13,124 nucleotides of DNA from JAKFXL01 sp947085765. Lineage in GTDB: Bacteria; Pseudomonadota; Gammaproteobacteria; Tenderiales; Tenderiaceae. The DNA is taken from the NCBI GenBank assembly GCA_947085765.1, contig CAMTXZ010000218.1:1-13124 (forward strand), given 5' to 3'. The notes under the pieces are model-generated. The model was not told where the DNA came from, made no database searches, and saw only the letters and a program-made list of their open reading frames with translations. Positions 4,724 to 11,763 of this stretch are shown piece after piece; the stretch's first letter is position 1, and each line of letters starts with the position of its first letter. Position numbers and translations under genes: made by a program.

Positions 4724-7403
4724 TCGCCTTTTCACTATTCGCACCAAGCTGTTGCTGCCAGGGCTGACAACATTGGCGCTCCTGTTTGCCCTGACTCAAT
4801 GGCTCTGGATACCGTGGCAGACGGCAAATACACTCACCAACATAGAGACAGAGCAGCACCTGAAGCTGCACATTCTCAATCTCTCCCTGATCGAACCACT
4901 GCTCTCCGGTGATTTTGGCCACATCTACAAAACCCTGGATGCGGTGATCGCCACCGACCCAGCCTGGCAACAGCTGCAACTCACCGACCCGAATGGCAAA
5001 CAACTCTATCCACTTGCCGCCCTCGATGAGACGCCTGCAACCAGACTAATGACCGTTACGAAATCCATCGATTTTGGCGGTGCTTCACTGGCGCACATGA
5101 CCCTGCACTTTGACTCAAGCGCCAAACTGGCTACAGAGCAATCAAAGATACAACTTATCAGCCTGATCGTACTCGGGTTCATCGCTGTCGGACTGATGCT
5201 TAACTTCATACTTCAGGACTGGCTGATACGACGTCCACTGGAGGAGATGGCCGCTGCCGCCAGGGTTCTGGCACGCGGGCAATTCGACCAGCCGATCCAC
5301 CCTCATGGCCATGATGAGATCGGACTACTGGCCGCCACGCTGGAGAGCATGCGCACCCAGCTGCGCACCATGACCGATGAGCTGCGGCAAAGCAAACAGC
5401 GCCTGCTGGCCATTGTCACCGACATTCCAGATGGCATCTTCACCGTGTTGGCCGATGGCACCATCGAGTCGGTCAATGCTGCCGCCTGCACCATGTTTGG
5501 CTACAACGGCGATGAGTTGAAGGGGCGCAACGTCAACATACTGATCCCTCCCAAGCAGCGCCATCATCACGCCAACTGGATGGCATCCGCAGAGCACCGT
5601 AGCCGTGTGGTAGACCAGGGGGCGATCCCCACTCACGCAGTCCGCCGTGGCGAGCAGCTGTTCCCTGCCGAATTCAAAATCTCCGAAATCAAAGGGCAGG
5701 ACGACACCCTCTATCTCGTGCTGGTGCGCGACATCACCGAGCGCACCCGTGCTGAACAGGCGCTGCGGGCAGCCATGACAGTGATGGAACGGGAAAAAAA
5801 TACCATTCAGGCGATCTTCCTCGGCACCACCGCCAACTCATCTGACGAGGTGATCCGTCTCAGCGCCATGACAGCCGCCAAGGCACTGGAGGCCGATGCC
5901 GCAATCGTGACTGAAATTATTGATCCGAGCCTACATCGCGCGCAAACGCTGGCAGTGTGGCGGGATGGTGCATTTCAGGAGAATTTTGCATGCAATATGG
6001 ATGAGACACCCTGCGCACTGATCAATGGCCGCGACTATGTCTGTGTGCCCAAAGATGCCCGCAAACTCTACCCGGAGTGCCAACCACTGGAAGATGTTGA
6101 AGCCTTCCTGGCAATACCTTTTTTCAATAGCCAGGGGGTAACCATTGGCCACATGGCCATCCTTTTCCACCACCCGCTTCAGGATGAGATACGCAGCATC
6201 TCCATCATGAAGATCTTTGCTACCCGCCTCAGTGCTGAACTGGAGCGGTCTGCCGCAGAACGCACCCGCGAGGAGCAGGCACGCCATACCCATGCCATCC
6301 TCGACAATCTGGTTGAAGGGATCATCACCATCGATGAACATGGCATTGTCTCCGCCTTTAACCATGCTGCCGAAACCATCTTTGGCTATTCCGCCAGCGA
6401 AGTGCTCAACCGCAATGTCAACATGCTGATGCCGGAACCCGAACGCGCCCAGCATGACAGTTATTTAAACCACTACCTGACCACCGGGGAAAAACGTGTC
6501 ATTGGCATGAGCCGGGAAGTGACCGGACTGCGCAAGAGCGGCACAACCTTTTTGATGGAGCTGCAAGTATCACAGATCAGCCGCGCCGGGCGGCCAGTCT
6601 TCATCGGTGTGGTACGCGACATTACCGAACGCAAAAGCGCCGAGACCGAACGCCAACGGCTGCAACGACAACTTGCCCAGGCACAAAAGATGGAGGCCAT
6701 CGGCCAACTCACCGGCGGTGTTGCCCATGACTTTAATAACATGCTGGCAGGGATTTTAGGCTTTACCGAACTGTCGCAGGAGATTGCACAGGAACATGGG
6801 TATGCCACCCTCAGCAGCCATCTGGCGCAGATCTACCGGGCTGGCGAACGGGCCCGTGATCTGGTCGCCAAGATGCTGGCCTTCAGCCGCGGCCGTGATG
6901 CCAACATGCCAGAACCGGTCCTGCTCTCCAGCGCCATCCCCGAGATGCTCACACTGCTGCGTCCCGTGCTGCCTGCCAGTATTGTGATGAAGACTGAGTT
7001 AGATACCAGCGCACCAGCGGTATTGCTGGATACCATCGGTCTGCAACAAGTGGTACTGAATCTCTGCATCAACGCCCGCGATGCGATGGACGGCGCCGGC
7101 TCACTGCTTATCTCAGTACACAAACTCACCCAACACAACGCCGTGTGCAGCTCTTGTCACCTGGCGTTTACCGGTGACTATGTTGAACTCTGCATCAGTG
7201 ACAGCGGCCCGGGTATGGATGCCGCCACCCAGCAACGGGTCTTCGAACCCTTCTACACCACCAAGCCGGTGGGCAAGGGGACCGGCATGGGGCTGGCCAT
7301 GGTGCACGGCATTGTGCACGAAGGGCATGGCCACATTGTGCTGGAGAGTGATCCGGGCACCGGCAGCCGTTTTCGGCTGCTGTTTAGCGAACACAATACT
7401 TAA
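4713..7403 (+). CDS. membrane sensor histidine kinase: periplasmic domain-HAMP-PAS-GAF-FixL-like PAS-HisKA-HATPase
   Basis: An 896-aa inner-membrane kinase. Start ATG 4713 gives MKSSRLFTIRTKLLLPG and overlaps the binding-protein stop by 11 nt. Order: TM1 about 14-35, periplasmic domain 36-145, TM2 about 147-168, HAMP 168-222, PAS1 about 228-343, GAF about 362-512, PAS2 about 523-640, HisKA with phospho-His672 in GGVAHDFNN, then the ATPase with its N box (Asn783/Asn787, NLCINARDAM), G1 DSGPGM (830-835), F box FEPFYTTK and G2 GKGTGMGL (854-861). PAS2 resembles the FixL haem domain: His581 occupies the proximal position and Arg601, 20 residues on, the distal arginine position. A CSSC pair (812-815) lies in the ATPase domain. 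It probably phosphorylates the two flanking receivers. Haem binding is inference; the kinase call is secure. Confidence 0.95.
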   Translation: MKSSRLFTIRTKLLLPGLTTLALLFALTQWLWIPWQTANTLTNIETEQHLKLHILNLSLIEPLLSGDFGHIYKTLDAVIATDPAWQQLQLTDPNGKQLYPLAALDETPATRLMTVTKSIDFGGASLAHMTLHFDSSAKLATEQSKIQLISLIVLGFIAVGLMLNFILQDWLIRRPLEEMAAAARVLARGQFDQPIHPHGHDEIGLLAATLESMRTQLRTMTDELRQSKQRLLAIVTDIPDGIFTVLADGTIESVNAAACTMFGYNGDELKGRNVNILIPPKQRHHHANWMASAEHRSRVVDQGAIPTHAVRRGEQLFPAEFKISEIKGQDDTLYLVLVRDITERTRAEQALRAAMTVMEREKNTIQAIFLGTTANSSDEVIRLSAMTAAKALEADAAIVTEIIDPSLHRAQTLAVWRDGAFQENFACNMDETPCALINGRDYVCVPKDARKLYPECQPLEDVEAFLAIPFFNSQGVTIGHMAILFHHPLQDEIRSISIMKIFATRLSAELERSAAERTREEQARHTHAILDNLVEGIITIDEHGIVSAFNHAAETIFGYSASEVLNRNVNMLMPEPERAQHDSYLNHYLTTGEKRVIGMSREVTGLRKSGTTFLMELQVSQISRAGRPVFIGVVRDITERKSAETERQRLQRQLAQAQKMEAIGQLTGGVAHDFNNMLAGILGFTELSQEIAQEHGYATLSSHLAQIYRAGERARDLVAKMLAFSRGRDANMPEPVLLSSAIPEMLTLLRPVLPASIVMKTELDTSAPAVLLDTIGLQQVVLNLCINARDAMDGAGSLLISVHKLTQHNAVCSSCHLAFTGDYVELCISDSGPGMDAATQQRVFEPFYTTKPVGKGTGMGLAMVHGIVHEGHGHIVLESDPGTGSRFRLLFSEHNT

Positions 7404-7428
7404 ACGCTCTAGGCGTTAGGAGAAGATC

Positions 7429-7821
7429 GTGGAACATTTGCAACCACCTATTCACATCATGGTTGTCGACGACGAAGAGTCCATCACGCTGTTTCTGTTG
7501 GCACTGCTGGGCAACCGTGGTTATGAAGTCAGTATATTCAATGACCCGACTGCCGCCCTGCACCACTTTGAGTGCGCGCCTGAGGCGATAGACCTGGTGA
7601 TTTCAGACCAGACCATGCCCGGCATGACGGGCTCTGAGATGGCGGCCCACATGTTTGCGTTGCGCCCGGGATTGCCGTTTCTGCTCTGCACCGGCTATAG
7701 CGACGCCATCGATAAACCCTGCGCCCAGGCACTCGGCCTGGGTGGTTTTTTACACAAGCCCTACAAAAGCAGCGAACTGCTGGAGAACATCAATAAATTA
7801 TTGAGTGAGGCCAAAGAGTGA
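7429..7821 (+). CDS. single-domain response regulator, second receiver of the operon
   Basis: A 130-aa receiver with Asp14-Asp15, phosphoacceptor Asp60 (LVISDQTMPGMTG), Thr88 (LLCTGYSD) and Lys110 (LHKPY), so the phosphorylation site is complete. There is no output domain. The start is GTG at 7429, preceded by TTAGGAG at 6 nt spacing; the next in-frame ATG (codon 11) would cut into the first strand. It lies 25 nt after the kinase stop. The sequence type (SDQTMPGMTG, CTGYSD) is that of receivers often fused to or encoded with PAS-type HPK4 kinases, so it probably takes phosphate from the kinase just upstream. It differs clearly from the first receiver, so the two are not a recent duplication. 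The bidirectional terminator follows after about 55 nt. Confidence 0.93.
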   Translation: MEHLQPPIHIMVVDDEESITLFLLALLGNRGYEVSIFNDPTAALHHFECAPEAIDLVISDQTMPGMTGSEMAAHMFALRPGLPFLLCTGYSDAIDKPCAQALGLGGFLHKPYKSSELLENINKLLSEAKE

Positions 7822-7878
7822 GCGGCGGGTAACCGGTCCAAACAAAAACAGAACAACGCACTGCAATAAAACGGCGAA

Positions 7879-7910
7879 TAAAAAAGGGAGCATCACAGCT
7901 CCCTTTTTTA
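7879..7910. terminator. bidirectional rho-independent terminator
   Basis: GGGAGC (7886-7891), the 6-nt loop ATCACA and GCTCCC (7898-7903) form a perfect stem. It is flanked by six A on the left and six T on the right, so it works on both strands. It lies between the convergent signalling operon (stop 7821) and bacteriohemerythrin (stop 7930), and should end both transcripts. Confidence 0.93.
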
Positions 7911-7929
7911 TTTCGAATGGGGCGGGCAA

Positions 7930-8337
7930 TCAAGCCAGCTGTTTGTCTCGCAAAAAATCGGCCAGTTTGGCGTCAACACTGAGGATATGTGTGGTGAGCC
8001 ACTCGGTTAAAAACGCCAGCATCTGCCTCAGGTCGATCTCATCCCCCATATCCAGATCACGTACCAGCGCGTTGGCGCTATCACGAAACCCGACGTGCGC
8101 CTTGAGGTGAAACCCGATCTCCGGATAGTCATACGCCTTCATCAACTCCTCCTCAACAAAGAAGTGGGTACGGCTGTACTCCACCAGACCACGCACCACC
8201 TGTTTGATGGCATTACCGTCGGCCTCGTGTTCGATCACATTTTGCAGCTGATTGATGTAGCCGATCAGCATCTCATGCTCCTGGTCCATGAGTCTGTTAC
8301 CGACCCGTAAACTGCTATCAAATTCAAGGTAAGGCAT
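7930..8337 (-). CDS. bacteriohemerythrin (single-domain O2-binding di-iron protein)
   Basis: A 135-aa four-helix protein. All seven di-iron ligands are present at standard spacing: His21 in DQEHEML, His58 and Glu62 in HFFVEEELM, His77 and His81 in HLKAH, His117 and Asp122 in HILSVD. The length and the N-terminal motif (LEFDSSLRVGNRLMDQEH) match single-domain bacteriohemerythrins that bind O2 reversibly in the cytoplasm. ATG 8337 follows AAGGA at 7 nt spacing. It may buffer or deliver oxygen to oxidases, oxygenases or a sensor. It lies 63 nt downstream of gloA on the same strand, so it may be cotranscribed or have its own promoter. It converges on the kinase operon and shares its terminator. 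Confidence 0.96.
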   Translation of the reverse strand: MPYLEFDSSLRVGNRLMDQEHEMLIGYINQLQNVIEHEADGNAIKQVVRGLVEYSRTHFFVEEELMKAYDYPEIGFHLKAHVGFRDSANALVRDLDMGDEIDLRQMLAFLTEWLTTHILSVDAKLADFLRDKQLA

Positions 8338-8376
8338 GGAGTGTTCCTTGGTCTACACCCCCTAATCATCGGTCAA

Positions 8377-8391
8377 AATGGCAAAGCCATT
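8377..8391 (-). terminator. weak hairpin after gloA
   Basis: AATGGC and GCCATT form a 6-bp stem with a 3-nt loop about 9 nt beyond the gloA stop. On the minus strand only a short TTTTG follows. It is at best a weak terminator between gloA and bacteriohemerythrin. Confidence 0.28.
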
Positions 8392-8400
8392 AGCAAACGG

Positions 8401-8784
8401 TTAACGCCCTTCGATCAATTCAATCTGGTAACCATCGAGATCTTCAATAAAGGCCAACACAGTGGTGCTGTTTTTCATCGGGCCAGGCTCACGGACGACT
8501 TTGCCGCCGAGTTTTTTGATGGCGTCGCAGGTGGCATAAACATCATCAACACCGATGGCGATGTGACCATAAGCAGTGCCAATCTCATAACTATCAACGC
8601 CCCAGTTATAGGTGAGTTCAATCACAGCGGTATCGCTCTCATCACCATAACCAACAAAGGCCAATGTGTATTTGCCATCGGGGTTATCACGCTGACGCAG
8701 TAGCTTCATGCCCAGCACTTCAGTATAAAATTTAATGGCGCGTTCAAGATTGCCGACGCGCAACATGGTGTGTAGTAGTCGCAT
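8401..8784 (-). CDS. gloA: lactoylglutathione lyase (glyoxalase I)
   Basis: A 127-aa vicinal-oxygen-chelate protein that isomerises the hemithioacetal of methylglyoxal and glutathione to S-lactoylglutathione, the first step of cytoplasmic methylglyoxal detoxification. All four metal ligands are at the E. coli GloA positions: His5, Glu56, His74 and Glu122. The short form without the extra loops suggests the Ni/Co-dependent bacterial class rather than the Zn class. ATG 8784 follows AAGGAG closely. The U-run of the interrupted terminator ends almost at this ribosome site, so gloA expression probably depends on readthrough from argG-ppnP or on a promoter inside the inserted element. No separate promoter was identified. 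Confidence 0.97.
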   Translation of the reverse strand: MRLLHTMLRVGNLERAIKFYTEVLGMKLLRQRDNPDGKYTLAFVGYGDESDTAVIELTYNWGVDSYEIGTAYGHIAIGVDDVYATCDAIKKLGGKVVREPGPMKNSTTVLAFIEDLDGYQIELIEGR

Positions 8785-8807
8785 GATCTCTCCTTAAAAG
8801 AAAATCC

Positions 8808-8818
8808 CCCATGACAGG
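8808..8818. repeat. left direct repeat flanking the palindromic element (target-site duplication candidate)
   Basis: CCCATGACAGG lies directly next to the left inverted repeat. Its partner at 8930-8940 is CCCATGACGGG, identical at 10 of 11 bases. This fits a duplicated target site with one later substitution. Confidence 0.6.
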
Positions 8819-8929
8819 CAATGCTGTTCACTTAGCGAATCCCCGTTCGTCCTGAGCCTGTCGAAGGACTCTGGATGGGTGGCTGGTGGTTCGACAAGCT
8901 CACCACGAACGGCTAAGTGAACAGCATTG
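8819..8929. mobile_element. 111-bp MITE/REP-like palindromic element
   Basis: Perfect 18-bp inverted repeats bound it: CAATGCTGTTCACTTAGC (8819-8836) and GCTAAGTGAACAGCATTG (8912-8929). Inside is a second imperfect palindrome, 8843-8869 against 8886-8912, sharing the CCGTTCGT...TGAGC.TGTCGAA core with a 16-nt loop. That inner motif resembles REP-like repeats I recall from many proteobacterial genomes. No coding potential is seen, so it would depend on a transposase elsewhere. Nearly the whole unit can fold into one hairpin. Confidence 0.7.
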
Positions 8930-8940
8930 CCCATGACGGG
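8930..8940. repeat. right direct repeat flanking the palindromic element
   Basis: CCCATGACGGG directly abuts the right inverted repeat and matches the left copy at 10 of 11 bases. The inverted repeats can also be extended by two bases into the flanks, so the exact duplication length (9 or 11) is uncertain. Confidence 0.6.
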
Positions 8941-8973
8941 GGATCTTTAGACCTGAAAACAGCGTTACATCAA

Positions 8974-9282
8974 TTACGCAAAGTGGCAGATGTAATCGAG
9001 AATATCATCCACTTCGACATCGAAATGTGAGTTGGCCGGCACGTCAAAACTCTGTCCGGCCTGGTAGGCGATCCATGCCTGCGTATCGGCAAGTTTGACG
9101 CGGCAGCTGCCCTGAGTCACCTCCATCACCTCTGCCGCCTGGGAGGAGAAGCGGTAGAGACCTGGCAACATGATACCCAGTGTTTTCATCTCCCCTTCAG
9201 CGGTGACAACACTACGACTGGTTACCTTGCCATCGTGGTAGATGTTGGCCTTCTGTTTGACGCTGGCGTTTGTATATTCCAT
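8974..9282 (-). CDS. ppnP: pyrimidine/purine nucleoside phosphorylase (YaiE/DUF1255 cupin)
   Basis: A 102-aa single-domain cupin. The run of ANIYHDGKVTSRSV, GEMKTLGIMLPGLYRFS, AAEVMEVTQG, the segment AGQSFDVPANSHFDVEV and the C-terminal YICHF match the PpnP (YaiE) family, whose E. coli member phosphorolyses several purine and pyrimidine nucleosides to base and ribose-1-phosphate. I chose ATG 9282 because AGGAG lies 9 nt upstream and the protein then begins near the family start. An in-frame ATG at 9324 would add 14 residues and has no ribosome site. It lies 51 nt after argG on the same strand, so cotranscription is likely. A terminator once lay about 30 nt downstream, now split by a palindromic element. 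Confidence 0.93.
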   Translation of the reverse strand: MEYTNASVKQKANIYHDGKVTSRSVVTAEGEMKTLGIMLPGLYRFSSQAAEVMEVTQGSCRVKLADTQAWIAYQAGQSFDVPANSHFDVEVDDILDYICHFA

Positions 9283-9333
9283 CTGTAATTGCTCCTGGTT
9301 TAATTTGCGCAGCCACACGGCCACGCCATTTTT

Positions 9334-10560
<1,227 letters not shown>

Positions 10561-10599
10561 AGTTGAATCTCATTTGGGAGTGATAAAGACTGGGGCGTA

Positions 10600-10605
10600 A
10601 TTATA
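10600..10605 (-). promoter_or_regulatory. argG promoter -10 box
   Basis: A perfect TATAAT on the minus strand lies about 40 nt upstream of the argG ATG, which predicts a 5' leader of about 30 nt. The -35 region at 16-18 bp spacing is poor, so an activator may be needed. No clear ArgR box was recognised. Confidence 0.5.
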
Positions 10606-10712
10606 ACGGAAAGGGACGCGGCGTGCAGATAGCCCCTGGGCAAAGGGCCATCCGTGCAGTAATTGAGGAAAATCAGAAGAGAATAGTTGCCCAGGCAGAC
10701 AAACCAGATCAA

Positions 10713-11609
10713 TCAGGCCGCCAGCTCCCCTGCCATCACCCCCAGCGCGGCAGAGATCGTCAGCACCCGATCCAGCGCCCGCTGCACCCGCTGATCATCA
10801 AGCCCCAAGGAGTTAACCAGGATCAGATCCCGGTTACCGGCCAGGGCACTTTCATTATGTTCGGTTTTCAGCAACTGATTGGCAAACGCCACCAGCTTGG
10901 GATAGATGGCATGTTTGCCGTCATAATCAAAGAAGCAGTGCTCTCCCACCGCTACCACGATCTTTTCCGGCATGCCCCAGGACTGCATCAACCATCGACC
11001 AATCATGTCATGGCTAATACCAAACCCTGCCAGCTCCAACTCGCGCACCTCTCTATCCGGGTATTCGTTGACGAGCTGGTTGAGCATGGCGAACTCATCC
11101 GGGTAGAGGTGGCCAAACAGCATGTAACCAATATCGTGCAGCAGACCGGCAAGATAACAGATGCCTGGATCGGGGCGCTGCGCAGGCGGCAATACCATTG
11201 CCAGCGCCTGAGTCAGTGTTGCCATCTGTAGCGAGTGCTGCCAAAACGCCTGACGCCCCAACGGCCCGTCAGGCTGCATCTGCAACGACTTACCCGCCGC
11301 CAGGCCGATCGCCATGTGCAGCGCCTTGTCATAACCCAATACCAACATCACTCCATCATCAAGTGTCTGTATCCGGTCGCCATAACCAAACAGTGAGAGG
11401 CGCGAATAGGAGAGCAGTTGCGCTGCTACCGGGGCATCCCGCCCTACAACATTGATCAGGCTCTCTGCATCCGCATTATTGGCATCTCTTAACATCAGCA
11501 GTTCACGCGCCACCTCCGGCAGGGGAGGCAACTCGATAGCTGACTCCAGCCGCCGCCGAAAATCAGTGGAAAAAATGTACCTCTGCTCCTGATTCAACAT
11601 GTTGCTCAT
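10713..11609 (-). CDS. HDOD-domain signalling protein
   Basis: A 298-aa cytoplasmic protein made almost wholly of one HDOD domain. The N-terminal segment LPPLPEVARELLMLRD (27-42) and LINVVGRDAPVAAQLLSYSR (51-70) are typical of the family. The HD-like residues are largely kept: His125 (WQHSL), His158-Asp159 (LLHDIG), His200 (ISHDMIGRWLMQSWGMP) and His224. Many HDOD proteins have lost them, so weak metal binding or hydrolysis is possible but unproven. HDOD proteins usually act in signalling and gene regulation linked to two-component or cyclic-nucleotide pathways. I chose ATG 11609, preceded by GGGG about 7 nt upstream; an upstream in-frame TTG at 11648 and an ATG at 11600 are alternatives. Its stop lies about 150 nt before argG; the AT-rich stretch upstream (11610-11763) may hold its promoter. 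Confidence 0.92.
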   Translation of the reverse strand: MSNMLNQEQRYIFSTDFRRRLESAIELPPLPEVARELLMLRDANNADAESLINVVGRDAPVAAQLLSYSRLSLFGYGDRIQTLDDGVMLVLGYDKALHMAIGLAAGKSLQMQPDGPLGRQAFWQHSLQMATLTQALAMVLPPAQRPDPGICYLAGLLHDIGYMLFGHLYPDEFAMLNQLVNEYPDREVRELELAGFGISHDMIGRWLMQSWGMPEKIVVAVGEHCFFDYDGKHAIYPKLVAFANQLLKTEHNESALAGNRDLILVNSLGLDDQRVQRALDRVLTISAALGVMAGELAA

Positions 11610-11763
11610 ACATACCCCAACTTTTCTTGTCACATACCTACACAGCAACGCTAAAAGAGTGCCTGGAACTGTAGCCTATTTTTATTCTTCAAGGAGATAA
11701 CGGCCTAAAGCCCATGTACTTTATATATGTAATAAATACTTCACTGAAAGGGCAAAGAGATAA

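Larger units (their letters stand above)
8804..8944 (-). terminator. ancestral rho-independent terminator, now split by an inserted element
   Basis: The outer halves ATCCCCC (8804-8810) and GGGGGAT (8938-8944) are perfectly complementary. If the element and one direct repeat are removed, they join through the 5-nt loop ATGAC, and on the minus strand they are followed by TTTTCTTTT. That would be a normal terminator about 30 nt after the ppnP stop. At present the stem halves are separated by 127 bp. Confidence 0.6.

Noticed and set aside
7146..7160. CSSCH resembles a c-type haem attachment motif (CxxCH).
   Set aside because: It lies in the cytoplasmic ATPase domain of the kinase, whereas cytochrome c maturation occurs in the periplasm. 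A c-type haem here is not plausible.
10635..10695. Inverted repeat CCTGGGCAA / TTGCCCAGG between the HDOD gene and argG.
   Set aside because: The arms are 9 bp with a 43-nt loop and no T-run, so it is not a credible terminator; chance is likely.
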